DNA of 64,000 nt from an uncultured Flavobacteriaceae bacterium (GCA_905479475.1 CAJQMT010000021.1:28149-92148), one strand, 5' to 3'; shown: positions 19,008-28,096, numbered from the stretch's first letter. Notes: generated by a model not told the origin, from the letters alone. A program made the numbers and translations.

Positions 19008-20051
19008 CTACAAGCAGCATTCCATCGTTTTTGTCTTTGAAACTGTTTCTTCCCACTCTTTCTGTGCAACACTCTTTGCCGTAATACCTCCGCCAACATA
19101 CAAATTCAATTCCTGTTTGTTTTGAACCTCGAGACAACGAAGATTGACATATAGATTAGAGGTTTTCGTTAAGTTCATTTCACCTAAAAAACCCGTGTAA
19201 AATTTACGGTCAAAGCTTTCATTTTGAACGATGAATTCAAAAGATTTTTCGGTTGGAAATCCACAAACTGCAGGAGTTGGATGTAGTATCCCTACAATTT
19301 CTTTCAGACCAAAATCTTGTTTCAAACGTCCCGAAATAGTTGTTTTTAAGTGCAACAAATCTCCTGCTTTCACCGTTTCTACATCAGAAAAATCCAAGAT
19401 CTCACAAACTGGGTTGAGTTTAGACAACATATAGTCGGTCACCATTTGTTGTTCTTCTTTTTCTTTTTCTCCCCAATCCACGTCTTTATTTTTCACAAAA
19501 CGCTGCGTACCTGCCAAGGACATGGTACGAAATGTTTTTTCGGTATAAGAGACCAAGGTTTCAGGAGTTGCACCCATCCACATTCCTACTTTTGGATGAT
19601 ACCACACATAGACAAAAGCTGTCTTATACATGGCCAATAGGTTATCAAACACTTTTTCAAATGCCACTTCCTTTTCTATTCTTTTCATTCGCGCCATTAC
19701 AATTTTTGAAACCTCCTGTTCTTTCAAATAAGAAATTGTTTTTGACACCAATTCGATATGTTGCTTTTTAGACGCTAAATTTTCTGGAAAAAGATTTGAA
19801 TCTTTCTGTTCAACTTGTGATTTAAATTCTGAGTGCAAGATCTCGTCTGGAACTGTCAAATAGGCCTTTCCTTTTTGAAAAGGAGCAAAAACAAATCCTT
19901 TTTCGGTGTAGTCTTGCGCACGGTGAAGTACGGAGTTTTTTTGAAAAATCGCAGTGGCTAATTTTTCATGTGGTTTTCTGTACGCTACAAAAGGTTGTTT
20001 TGCATAAAACGCTTTAACAAGGTGTTCTAAAAAAAGTTGTGTTGCAATCAA
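19008..20051 (-). CDS. menF: Isochorismate synthase (MenF/EntC family)
   Basis: 347 residues if translation begins at the TTG at 20051, giving MIATQLFLEHLVKAFYAKQPFVAYRKP. There is no ATG near the N-terminus; another TTG at 20081 would overlap the preceding gene by 23 bp. Converts chorismate to isochorismate for menaquinone. Seen: KIVMARMKRIEKE, the YVWYHPKVGMWMGATPETLVS block, HLKTTISGRL, LHPTPAVCGFPTE and FYTGFLGEMN, ending with LYVGGGITAKSVAQKEWEET, all chorismate-binding (salicylate/isochorismate/anthranilate synthase) motifs. Lies directly after the hotdog thioesterase. Confidence 0.93.
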   Translation of the reverse strand: MIATQLFLEHLVKAFYAKQPFVAYRKPHEKLATAIFQKNSVLHRAQDYTEKGFVFAPFQKGKAYLTVPDEILHSEFKSQVEQKDSNLFPENLASKKQHIELVSKTISYLKEQEVSKIVMARMKRIEKEVAFEKVFDNLLAMYKTAFVYVWYHPKVGMWMGATPETLVSYTEKTFRTMSLAGTQRFVKNKDVDWGEKEKEEQQMVTDYMLSKLNPVCEILDFSDVETVKAGDLLHLKTTISGRLKQDFGLKEIVGILHPTPAVCGFPTEKSFEFIVQNESFDRKFYTGFLGEMNLTKTSNLYVNLRCLEVQNKQELNLYVGGGITAKSVAQKEWEETVSKTKTMECCL

Positions 20052-20058
20052 TCGGTCA

Positions 20059-20478
20059 CTATTTGGTCTTTGGCAATACAATATTCGTCAACTTACAAAA
20101 AGAAATCAATTGATCCTTTTCATCTTTGATTTCTATTTTCCAGAGATGGGTTGTTTTTCCTTTGTGCAAAATTGTGGCGACAGCCGTAACTTCTCCTTCT
20201 CTTTTACTCTTGAGATGATTGGCTGTAATTTCTATTCCCTTGACAATATAATTTTCGTTGTCTATAAACATGTGAGAAGCAGCACTTCCTACACTTTCTG
20301 CCAAAGCAACAGATGCTCCTCCATGCAAAAGTCCCATGGGTTGATGTACTTGAGGAACTACTTTCATTTTTGCTTCTAAAAAATCAGATCCAATGTCTGT
20401 ATACACAATTCCAAGCGTTTCCATCAAGGTGTTTTTTGCAACGGCATTCACTGCGCGAAGTTTCTCTGCTTTTGTCAT
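20059..20478 (-). CDS. Hotdog-fold thioesterase, probable DHNA-CoA hydrolase
   Basis: 139 residues, a single PaaI-like hotdog domain. Seen: QPMGLLHGGASVALAESVGSAAS with the HGG motif that positions substrate, and a final beta strand KTTHLWKIEIKDEKDQLISFCKLTNIVL. Because it is tightly packed before menF and menD, the likely job is hydrolysis of 1,4-dihydroxy-2-naphthoyl-CoA (the MenI step), which lies between MenB and MenA. The family includes phenylacetyl-CoA and generic acyl-CoA thioesterases, so the substrate is inferred from context only. The ATG at 20478 begins MTKAEKLRAVNAVAKNTLMETLGI. Confidence 0.82.
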   Translation of the reverse strand: MTKAEKLRAVNAVAKNTLMETLGIVYTDIGSDFLEAKMKVVPQVHQPMGLLHGGASVALAESVGSAASHMFIDNENYIVKGIEITANHLKSKREGEVTAVATILHKGKTTHLWKIEIKDEKDQLISFCKLTNIVLPKTK

Positions 20479-20527
20479 CTTTTTGTATTTCGAGTATAAA
20501 AATAGGTATTTATTGGCTACTAAAGTT

Positions 20528-20535
20528 TATTTTTG
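20528..20535 (+). promoter_or_regulatory. -7 promoter motif for the pRiA4b ORF3-like gene
   Basis: TATTTTTG fits TAnnTTTG and ends 23 bp before the ATG at 20559. It supports that ATG rather than upstream in-frame starts. Confidence 0.5.
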
Positions 20536-20558
20536 TGACGAATAATTTACATACAAAC

Positions 20559-21077
20559 ATGGTTTTTAAAATTCGAGTCGTTTTAGACGTAAAAGAAGAT
20601 ATCATCAGAACAATTGCCATTGACGGAGAAAAAACATTGGAAGAATTGCACAAAACAATTGCCGCTGTTTTTGGCTTCAACGGACAGCAATTGGCTTCTT
20701 TTTACAGAACGGATGACGACTGGAATCAAGGAGAGGAAATCCCTCTGCTTTCTATGGATGAGAGCCCTAATGCGCTGTGTATGGCAAATAGTATGATTGC
20801 ACAGAATATTGAAGACAGGGGTGAAAAATTAATTTACGTCTATGATTTTCTTGAAATGTGGACTTTCTTTGTAGAGTTGATCGAAGTTTCTGAAGAGCAA
20901 GTTGCAGAATTGCCCAAATTGATACTCTCCATCGGTGAGGTTCCTGAAACCGCTCCTAACAAAGAATTCAAAGCAGAATCTTCAAAAGAGGACCCTTATG
21001 GTTTAGACGAATTTGGAGATGCTGATGGGTTTGAAGAATTTGAAAACTTAGACGACCTAGATTTTGACAGTTATTAA
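20559..21077 (+). CDS. pRiA4b ORF-3-like domain protein
   Basis: 172 residues from the ATG at 20559; an open frame continues upstream to 20313 but that part overlaps the opposite thioesterase gene and lacks a promoter. Residues 1-140 (FKIRVVLDVKEDIIRTIAIDGEKTLEELHKTIAAVFGF, YRTDDDW, YVYDFLEMWTFFVELI) fit the plasmid pRiA4b ORF-3 family, named from a plasmid but widespread on chromosomes; function unknown. The last 35 residues are very acidic (DPYGLDEFGDADGFEEFENLDDLDFDSY). Its stop codon overlaps that of the convergent gene at 21074 by four bases. Confidence 0.8.
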   Translation: MVFKIRVVLDVKEDIIRTIAIDGEKTLEELHKTIAAVFGFNGQQLASFYRTDDDWNQGEEIPLLSMDESPNALCMANSMIAQNIEDRGEKLIYVYDFLEMWTFFVELIEVSEEQVAELPKLILSIGEVPETAPNKEFKAESSKEDPYGLDEFGDADGFEEFENLDDLDFDSY

Positions 21078-22135
21078 TGTATGACATAATGATTGACATT
21101 TTCGTAATTTCGAACAACGAAATCAAAACCCACTCTTAAAATACTTCCCATACAATCACATTTTTTGAATTTTGCATCTTTGGTATATTCATAGAGTTGC
21201 CTTTTCAACATTTCTATCTTTTCTTCGGAAGAGATTTGATCCTGAGACATACAATCGAGCAAATATTGAATTCGATCGTAAATACGAATGATTCGTTTGG
21301 AAATGGCCGAGCGTTCTTCTATTTTGTATTGCTCAATCGACTCCTCTCTCAAATTGGCATGCACCATATCAACAAACTTGTTGTTTTCTAACAAAAACTG
21401 CGGCATGTAGACTTTCAACCTTCCTTCATACGACTGTTGGTCGAAATCAATGGCACGTATGCGATACTGCACTTGGTCAAAATCGTGGGTCGGTACAATC
21501 ACATAATTGTAAGATCGCATATCTCCTAACAAACGAATGATACTTCGTTCGTTAAATTTTACAAATTCTTTTGACAGTTGCTTCTGATCTCTTGAAGAGA
21601 AATGTTCGTATCCATCTCTGATAAAAACATCACCAGGAATACCTTGGATATGACTTTCTACTAAGGTGTTTTCATACACTAAAAAGTTGATTCGATCTGG
21701 AGAGAGTAAATGCTCTAATTCCAAGCCATATACACGAGATGCATCTGCTATTTTGATATACATATACATGTAATTGTCATTCAACACATTTCGTACTTTT
21801 ATTCGAAAAGGTTTGGAATTTCCAAACGTACAGTAATCAATTTCATCGATATTCAAATACGGCAACGAATTGTCACTTCCATCGGCATGCAAAATTGTGT
21901 AAATTTTCTTCAAACTCCTATCAATTTCACTACGCTCATGGTCTGGATAATAAACTCGTAACCACAGCGTATCCACTCCTGATTTGTCATGTACTTCCAC
22001 CGCTCCTGAATACCGCAACAAATCTTCGTAAAAAATTGGCATTTTTACGTTTCTGCTGTATTTCGTGAGATATTTACTGAATTTCGCACTAATAAGATAG
22101 CTCGGCTTCTTTTTTGAAATCAACTTGTCCGCCAT
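21074..22135 (-). CDS. Conserved protein with kinase-like motif order, function unknown
   Basis: 353 residues, no signal peptide or membrane helix. I do not recognise a named family. Motifs in order: a possible beta-3 lysine in YMYMYIKIA (K128); acidic residues at ELEHLL (139-141); a hinge-like ESHIQGIPGDVFIRDG (160-175); GDMRSYNYVIV (204-213), in which D205 and N210 have the D-x4-N spacing of a kinase catalytic loop; and RIRAIDFDQQS (226-235), in which D230 could be the metal-binding Asp of a DFG-type motif. The C-terminus has two cysteines (KKCDCMG) and helical segments. Inference: a divergent HipA-like or atypical kinase fold. Tail-to-tail with the pRiA4b gene. Confidence 0.7.
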   Translation of the reverse strand: MADKLISKKKPSYLISAKFSKYLTKYSRNVKMPIFYEDLLRYSGAVEVHDKSGVDTLWLRVYYPDHERSEIDRSLKKIYTILHADGSDNSLPYLNIDEIDYCTFGNSKPFRIKVRNVLNDNYMYMYIKIADASRVYGLELEHLLSPDRINFLVYENTLVESHIQGIPGDVFIRDGYEHFSSRDQKQLSKEFVKFNERSIIRLLGDMRSYNYVIVPTHDFDQVQYRIRAIDFDQQSYEGRLKVYMPQFLLENNKFVDMVHANLREESIEQYKIEERSAISKRIIRIYDRIQYLLDCMSQDQISSEEKIEMLKRQLYEYTKDAKFKKCDCMGSILRVGFDFVVRNYENVNHYVIH

Positions 22136-22302
22136 AAAATGAAGTTCTTTAACTGTTAATCACTCAAATTTACTACAAAAACATGAGTTAACTTTTCTCT
22201 ACACAAAAAATACATCCTCAAAAAAGTAGTTTCAAACTTTTCTAGCAGTCTTTACAAATAAAAAGAGATTTCTTAAAGAAACATTCATTAAACGATGCCT
22301 GC

Positions 22303-23538
22303 TCAATACCAACGTTTCTTTTTCTTTTTGGAAGCCTCTGATTTTCTTCCCTTTTTATACTTGCTTCCTTTCTTTTTATGCACTTGCGGTTTGGCTTTCG
22401 GGTCCAAAGGATACGGATGTTCCTCTTCCACCGTAATATGTGTATTGATTAATTTTTGGATCTCGAGCACATAACTTTTTTCATCGGCTCCACAAAAAGA
22501 ATAGGAGGTTCCTATATCCCCTGCTCTTCCGGTTCTTCCAATACGATGCACATAGGTTTCTGGGATGTTTGGCAAATCAAAATTTACCACCGAATCCAAA
22601 TACTTAATGTCAATTCCTCGCGCAGCCACATCGGTGGCAATTAAAATATTGACTTCCTTTTGTTTGAAACGAGTCATTGCCAATTGACGATCTGCTTGGG
22701 TTTTGTCTCCGTGAATGCTATCCACGAGGTAGCCATTTTTAAGCAAGGTTTTTTCCAATTTATCCACCCCAAATTTTGTTCTTCTAAAAATAAGAATGTT
22801 TCCTTTGATGGTGTTTCGCAACAGGTGCAAACACAATTCTATTTTTTTTGGTTTGGGCACGTAAAACAATACCTGGCTTACATTTTTTGCTACGGAGGAT
22901 GTCGGAGAAACTTCTACCAAAGCAGGATCGTTTAAAATAGATGCTGCCAAATCTTTTACTTTGTGTGGTAAGGTCGCAGAAAACAGTAGGTTTTGTTTAC
23001 TTGGAGGACAAAGACGTTCGATTTTTTTTACATCATCAATGAACCCCATATCGAGCATCAAATCTGCTTCGTCCAAAACAAAGGTTTCCACAAAGTCCAA
23101 GTTTACCTCATCTTGTTTGTGCAAATCCAACAAACGTCCTGGGGTCGCTATCAAAATATCCACTCCTTTTCGCAAAAAATCTTTCTGAGGTTCAATGGAA
23201 GTTCCACCATAAACTACCGTGGTTCGTAAATTGGAGTATATCGAATAGGCTTGAAAATTTTGGGCTATTTGAAGTGCCAATTCACGTGTAGGACTGAGAA
23301 CCAAAGCTCTTGTCTTTTTCCCTTTTTTAGGAGCGTCTTGCTTGTCAAAAAGCAATTGCAATATCGGCAATGCAAAAGCGGCAGTTTTTCCCGTACCCGT
23401 TTGTGCAGAAACCATGACATCTTCCTTGTCTAAAATCCTAGGAATCGTCTTTTCTTGCACCAACGTCGGCATGTCGTAACCTTTCTCGGCAATGGCTCTT
23501 AAAAGAGGCCTGTTTAATTGTAATTCTTTGAAATTCAT
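22303..23538 (-). CDS. DEAD-box RNA helicase (RhlE-like)
   Basis: 411 residues. ATP-dependent RNA helicase; roles in ribosome assembly or RNA turnover are usual for the family. Seen: Q motif near GYDMPTLVQEKTIP, Walker A AQTGTGKT (45-52), PTRELA, TPGRLLD, the DEAD box in FVLDEADLMLD, SAT in LFSATLPHKV, then ATDVAARGIDIK and HRIGRTGRAG in the second RecA domain. The C-terminus is a lysine-rich tail (KKKGSKYKKGRKSEASKKKKKRWY) for RNA contact. Overlaps the upstream 77-residue gene by four bases, so they are translated together. Confidence 0.95.
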   Translation of the reverse strand: MNFKELQLNRPLLRAIAEKGYDMPTLVQEKTIPRILDKEDVMVSAQTGTGKTAAFALPILQLLFDKQDAPKKGKKTRALVLSPTRELALQIAQNFQAYSIYSNLRTTVVYGGTSIEPQKDFLRKGVDILIATPGRLLDLHKQDEVNLDFVETFVLDEADLMLDMGFIDDVKKIERLCPPSKQNLLFSATLPHKVKDLAASILNDPALVEVSPTSSVAKNVSQVLFYVPKPKKIELCLHLLRNTIKGNILIFRRTKFGVDKLEKTLLKNGYLVDSIHGDKTQADRQLAMTRFKQKEVNILIATDVAARGIDIKYLDSVVNFDLPNIPETYVHRIGRTGRAGDIGTSYSFCGADEKSYVLEIQKLINTHITVEEEHPYPLDPKAKPQVHKKKGSKYKKGRKSEASKKKKKRWY

Positions 23539-23768
23539 TCTTCTTCGTAAGCTTTCATTTCTTCGTCGTAAAAAGCAGAGGCTTCTTCAATATATTGCGC
23601 AACAAGCAATGATAGTTCTTCCTCATCACTACCAATCAGGTCGTCCCACATTTCAATTTCATCGTCCTTTAGATTGATGACAAACCTCGGGAATTCGGTA
23701 TGAATCACGAAAATATCGTCTTTGTCTGCTTTCGTATTATCGCCTAATAAAAATTTAGGTAGTTCCAT
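23535..23768 (-). CDS. Small acidic protein of unknown function
   Basis: 77 residues, strongly acidic, beginning MELPKFLLGDNTKADKDDIFVIHTEFPRFVINL and containing EIEMWDDL. No signal peptide, no known domain that I recognise. The TGA/ATG overlap with the helicase gene (23535-23538) means translational coupling. Similar short acidic genes sit in front of helicases in other flavobacteria as far as I remember; a role in helping or regulating the helicase is speculation. Confidence 0.75.
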   Translation of the reverse strand: MELPKFLLGDNTKADKDDIFVIHTEFPRFVINLKDDEIEMWDDLIGSDEEELSLLVAQYIEEASAFYDEEMKAYEEE

Positions 23769-23800
23769 TTTTAATATTTTTTTAATGCGCTGGTTTTACT

Positions 23801-25153
23801 CTATTCATGATTTTTTTCAATCAAATTGTTGGAGAGTTTTTGAAAGCGAAGATACAACATAATTGCCGATACCGTTAACCCTACCAAAAGCCCAATCCAT
23901 ATTCCGATAGCTCCCAAATTGGTTTCAAGTCCCAAGTAATAACATACGGGGAAACCGATCAACCAATAGGCAATAAAGGTGATTCCCATCGGTTTTTTAA
24001 CGTCCTGCATACCTCTCAAAGCTCCTATCAAAACCACTTGTGCTCCGTCAGAAATCTGAAATAGCCCCCCAATAACCAACAAAGAAGCTGCCATTTGAAT
24101 TACTTCTAAATCATTGATATAAGCATAAGGAAGGATGTCTTTGAACAAAATAAATCCTGCTGCGAAAAAAATATCGATGAGTGTCATTAAGAGAAATACC
24201 GAAAATCCAATACGCTTCAATTCTTTAAAGTTTTTCAAACCTTTCTGATTCCCCACTCGTATGGTTGCTGTCACGCCGAGCCCTACAGCGATCATGAAGG
24301 TCATGGTTGCCAGATTCAACGCAATTTGATTCGCTGCTTGTGCAAGAGTTCCAAGGGCACCACTCAACAAAATAGCAGTTCCAAAAATACCTATTTCGAA
24401 AAAAAGTTGCATCGCACTTGGGTAGCCCAAAAAATACACTTTCTTAACAATTTCTTTTTTGATGCTTGAAAATCGAATTCTTGACACAAAAGCTGAAAAT
24501 ACTGGCTTGTTGTGCACCGTATATATAATAAACCCGAGCATGGCCAATCTTGAAATAAAGGTTCCTATTCCTGCACCCACCAATTCCAATCGAGGAAAAC
24601 CAAACTTTCCATAAATCAGCACATAATTCAAAGCCACATTGATCAAATTGGCGATAATAGCGGCTCGCATGGCATACTTTGTCTGCGACATTCCGTCGGC
24701 AAATTGCTTGTAGGCTTGAAACACCAACAAGGGCACCATGGAAAAAGCAATGATATCAAAATAAGGTAGTGCGTACACCAATACTTCAGTGGGTTGGCTC
24801 AAATGCGACATCAAAGGTTTCAACAAAAATAAAATGGCACACAGCAAAAAACCCAACACCAATGACATCAAAATTCCATGTTGAAAATAAGCATTTCCAT
24901 TCTGCGCATTTTTTTCACCGTCCGCTTCTGCTACCAAAGGTGTAATGGCCAAGGTAAAACCAATCCCAATACTAAAGGCTATAAAGGCAACACTGTTTGC
25001 CAAAGAGACGGCTGCCAAGGGAGCCGCTCCCAATTCCCCCACCATAATATTATCTGCAAAACCAACCAGCACGTGTCCTAACTGTCCCAGCATTACTGGA
25101 TACGCCAACTGCATGTTTTTTTTAAATTCGGATGTGTATTGTTGAAAATTCAA
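23801..25153 (-). CDS. MATE family efflux transporter
   Basis: 450 residues with about 12 membrane helices in two homologous halves. Seen: N-terminal LAYPVMLGQLGHVLVGFADNIMVGELGAAPLAAVSLANSV, the usual MATE opening, and in the second half GYPSAMQLFFEIGIFGTAILLSGALGTLAQAANQIALNL. The closing part has GALRGMQDVKKPM, also typical. Exports cationic drugs or metabolites against Na+ or H+. Substrate unknown. Thirty-two bp upstream of the 77-residue gene on the same strand; bshC lies 84 bp further upstream. Confidence 0.93.
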   Translation of the reverse strand: MNFQQYTSEFKKNMQLAYPVMLGQLGHVLVGFADNIMVGELGAAPLAAVSLANSVAFIAFSIGIGFTLAITPLVAEADGEKNAQNGNAYFQHGILMSLVLGFLLCAILFLLKPLMSHLSQPTEVLVYALPYFDIIAFSMVPLLVFQAYKQFADGMSQTKYAMRAAIIANLINVALNYVLIYGKFGFPRLELVGAGIGTFISRLAMLGFIIYTVHNKPVFSAFVSRIRFSSIKKEIVKKVYFLGYPSAMQLFFEIGIFGTAILLSGALGTLAQAANQIALNLATMTFMIAVGLGVTATIRVGNQKGLKNFKELKRIGFSVFLLMTLIDIFFAAGFILFKDILPYAYINDLEVIQMAASLLVIGGLFQISDGAQVVLIGALRGMQDVKKPMGITFIAYWLIGFPVCYYLGLETNLGAIGIWIGLLVGLTVSAIMLYLRFQKLSNNLIEKNHE

Positions 25154-25236
25154 GGGGCTTTTTCTATTCTGAAATGAGCTGCAAAGTTAGGGTATTTCTG
25201 ACCGATAGAAGCAGTTTCTTACAAACAAGTACGAAG

Positions 25237-26835
25237 TTATTCTTCCAAAGTAAAAACCGTAAATTTTTGCTCCATTGGAGACAGAATTTTGAAAAGCGTA
25301 GGTATCAACTCTTCTCCATAATTCAGGTAAAACTCAGAAAAATTCAAATTTCTTTCTTGCAAGCCGTTTCGTGGAAACAAACTTTCTTTTAGCAATTTTA
25401 TTCTTTGAACCTGTTCTTGGTGCTTTTTCTTTTCGGCTTTCAGTAGTTTTTTTTCCAAATTTCGAAGGCCTTTCAATTGCTTTTTTTCCTGAGCATTCAA
25501 AGCACCTTGAAAAGATTTGTCTGTTTGAACCACGATCTTTTTCAATTCTGAAAACTGTGCTTTTAAATTATTTTTCTGAACCGAAAAATCTAAAGAAAGT
25601 GCCGACAATTCTTTAATTTTTTGAGCAACGAGGCTTTCTTCTTCTAAAAACAATTCTCTCTTTGAAATGTTTAATTTTTGCAATTTTTGTTCCTGCTTTT
25701 TAGAAATCAACAAGACAGAATTACGTAGTAATACTATAGGAAATGGAATGTTGGATTCTTGAAACATTTGCTTTAGCTGCAACCAATACGCCAACTCTCC
25801 CCCTCCTCCGACATAACAGAGGTTTGGCAAAATCACTTCTTGATATAGCGGACGCAAAACAACATTGGGACTAAAATTCTCTGGGTGTTTCTCCAGTTCT
25901 TTTAAAAGTGCGGCTTGGGTAAATTGTTTCTCTGTATTCAAAACACGGTAATTTCCATTTTCCAAGACAATTCTTTCACGCAGCTCATTTTGAATATAAA
26001 ACAAGTTGATCTCACGTGGATGGACTTGCAAGCGATAGTTTTCTTCTAAAAACTGATTCGTTTGTTCCATGCTCTTTTTTACATATTGTGCAGACAATTC
26101 TTTCGCAACAAACGGTGCAAATTGTTGCTTCAAATTTTTATCATCTCCATCTACTATCAGCAAACCGCAAGTTCCGAAAAGTTCATTGACCAAATAGCGG
26201 GTAGCATCTGCCAACGTGGGTTGCTCCACATAAGCTTTGTAGAATAGGTTTTTGAGATCCTTTGCCTGTTGACTGTCTCCTATTTCTTTTGAAAAAACTT
26301 CCCATACAGCATCTATATTTCTTGTAGACTTTCTGCCCACAGGGCCTTTGCTCTCCACATCCCAACGAATTTTTTTGTTGTGTACAAAAAAGTGATTGAT
26401 TTCCTCAAAGTCATGATCTTCCGTAGCCATCCAATAAACCGGCACAAAATTTTGATGGGGAAATGTTTTCTCGAGCTCCTTCGCCAAATTAACAGTGGTT
26501 ACAATTTTATATAAAAAATATAGAGGACCTGTCATGATATTTAGCTGATGACCCGTCGTAATCGTAAAAGTGTTTTTTTCGGAGAGTCGCGTGGTGTTCT
26601 CTTCTAACTTTTTGGAAATATCAAACCCTTCATATTGCACTTTTACAGCTTTTTGCAAGGTCTTTCTCGCCGTTTCTGAAAAACTTTTCTCCTTACTCTT
26701 TCGTTGCTGTTCGAAGCCTCTTGTATCGGGGAAATTTTCATACAGTTCCGCAAGTGCAGGTTTCTTTTCAAGATAATCCGCTATCAACTTTGTAAAAAAT
26801 CCGGTTTCGGAAAAAGGGATCTGTTCTGTGTGCAT
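25237..26835 (-). CDS. bshC: Bacillithiol biosynthesis cysteine-adding enzyme (BshC)
   Basis: 532 residues, normal length. Adds cysteine to glucosaminyl-malate in the last step of bacillithiol synthesis. Seen: IPFSETGFFTKLIADYLEKKPALAELYENFPD at the start, TITTGHQLNIMTGPLYFLYKIVTTVNLA (nucleotide-binding Rossmann core), VPVYWMATEDHDFEEINHFF (the HxD-like active-site region), NLCYVGGGGELAYWLQLKQ, and a long coiled-coil between about residues 430 and 500. Its presence implies that this organism uses bacillithiol as a low-molecular-weight thiol. BshA and BshB are not in this window. Confidence 0.95.
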   Translation of the reverse strand: MHTEQIPFSETGFFTKLIADYLEKKPALAELYENFPDTRGFEQQRKSKEKSFSETARKTLQKAVKVQYEGFDISKKLEENTTRLSEKNTFTITTGHQLNIMTGPLYFLYKIVTTVNLAKELEKTFPHQNFVPVYWMATEDHDFEEINHFFVHNKKIRWDVESKGPVGRKSTRNIDAVWEVFSKEIGDSQQAKDLKNLFYKAYVEQPTLADATRYLVNELFGTCGLLIVDGDDKNLKQQFAPFVAKELSAQYVKKSMEQTNQFLEENYRLQVHPREINLFYIQNELRERIVLENGNYRVLNTEKQFTQAALLKELEKHPENFSPNVVLRPLYQEVILPNLCYVGGGGELAYWLQLKQMFQESNIPFPIVLLRNSVLLISKKQEQKLQKLNISKRELFLEEESLVAQKIKELSALSLDFSVQKNNLKAQFSELKKIVVQTDKSFQGALNAQEKKQLKGLRNLEKKLLKAEKKKHQEQVQRIKLLKESLFPRNGLQERNLNFSEFYLNYGEELIPTLFKILSPMEQKFTVFTLEE

Positions 26836-26994
26836 CTACTCTATTTTCTTAGATTTGATATGTGTTCTCTAAAACCTCACATTCAAAGTGCTAAAATACT
26901 TTAATTTGTTGAGTTGACAGCATTCCTCTTTTGTTGTCCATTTAATTTTATGTTAAAGTAAATGAGATTCTTTTTTTTCGAATTGTTTTCAAAG

Positions 26995-27002
26995 TATCTT
27001 TG
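26995..27002 (+). promoter_or_regulatory. -7 promoter motif for the TlpA-like gene
   Basis: TATCTTTG, 19 bp before the ATG at 27022. It lies downstream of another in-frame ATG (26962), so it decides in favour of 27022. Confidence 0.55.
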
Positions 27003-27021
27003 TACTTATAAAAATGTTCTC

Positions 27022-28044
27022 ATGAAAAAATCTCTTTTCTTACTTGTTTCGTCAATACTAATAGCCTGTAGTCCTGCTGCTAAAGACCATGCTGTTTTGC
27101 AGGGAAGTGTTCAAAAGGCAACGTCTAAAACAATCACTATTCAAAACAGCGTTTATAAAAAAGAAATCAAAATAAATGAAGACGGTACTTTTCAAGACAC
27201 TTTGCAACTTGTTCCGACCGTAGAAAACTACATTCAAAATTTTTACACCCTTTCCACTGAAAATGGTCGCATGTTTGTATATCTTAAAAATGGGTACGAC
27301 CTCAACATTGCAATAGACGAAAGCAATTTTGAGGAAAATCTAGCAATTACAGGAAAAGGTGCTGAAAATTCAAATTATATTTTAGACAGAATTCAGACCT
27401 CCGCAATACTAGAATCTATCGAACCTTTTTTTAAGTCAGAAAAAGAAATTTTTATCGCAAAAGTAACCGAAATAAAAGAGACCTTTGATGCCCTTGTTTA
27501 CCAACACAAAAACATCGACGAAGCCCTTCAAAAAGGAGAGTTGCAAAGCAACAACGAATTGTACGAAGGTTTGATGATGGCATACGAACAACAAAATCGT
27601 ATTGCAGTCAACACCAAAAAAGGCGCACCTTCACCTACCTTTGTCAACTACGAAAATTACAAAGGAGGAACGACTTCTCTAGACGATTTGAAAGGAAAAT
27701 ATGTGTATATCGATGTCTGGGCAACCTGGTGTGGTCCGTGCCGTCAACAAATTCCTTTCTTAAATGAATTGGAAGAAAAATACCACGGAAAAAATATTGA
27801 ATTTGTAAGTATCTCTACCGACAGTCCTGCGCAACACGAGACTTGGAAAAAAATGATTGCAGAAAAAAATATGGGAGGCATTCAATTATTTGCTGGAAAA
27901 GAGCAAAGTTTTGTGCGCGCTTATGAAATTTCGGGAATTCCACGTTTTATTTTAATTGACCCCGCTGGAAATATTCTAGATGCCAATGCACCACGACCTT
28001 CTGACCAAAGTTTGATTGCTTTGTTAGATACCTTGAAACTGTAA
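27022..28044 (+). CDS. TlpA-like thioredoxin-fold lipoprotein with DUF4369-like domain
   Basis: 340 residues from the ATG at 27022. Lipoprotein signal MKKSLFLLVSSILIACS, lipobox Cys near residue 16. Residues about 22-120 are a beta-rich DUF4369-like domain (VLQGSVQKATSKTITIQNSVYKKEIKINEDGTFQDTL); the C-terminal 150 residues are an AhpC/TSA-thioredoxin domain with the redox motif WATWCGPC at 233-240 and the cis-proline in SGIPRFILIDPAG. Anchored in the membrane and facing the periplasm, it probably reduces disulfides of exported proteins or cytochromes. This two-domain form is characteristic of Bacteroidota. Confidence 0.9.
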   Translation: MKKSLFLLVSSILIACSPAAKDHAVLQGSVQKATSKTITIQNSVYKKEIKINEDGTFQDTLQLVPTVENYIQNFYTLSTENGRMFVYLKNGYDLNIAIDESNFEENLAITGKGAENSNYILDRIQTSAILESIEPFFKSEKEIFIAKVTEIKETFDALVYQHKNIDEALQKGELQSNNELYEGLMMAYEQQNRIAVNTKKGAPSPTFVNYENYKGGTTSLDDLKGKYVYIDVWATWCGPCRQQIPFLNELEEKYHGKNIEFVSISTDSPAQHETWKKMIAEKNMGGIQLFAGKEQSFVRAYEISGIPRFILIDPAGNILDANAPRPSDQSLIALLDTLKL

Positions 28045-28096
28045 ATTCTAACTCGGCTCGAAAGGGTAGTTTTCCTTTTGAATTTATTTTTACCAG

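Noticed and set aside
18863..19099. Minus-strand 78-codon frame between menF and menD
   Set aside because: Mostly overlaps the 3' end of menF in another frame and starts at a weak codon; the 164-bp spacer shows no gene.
20313..20558. N-terminal extension of the pRiA4b ORF3-like gene
   Set aside because: It lies opposite the thioesterase gene, and the -7 motif at 20528-20535 and a family-like start at 20559 favour the short form.
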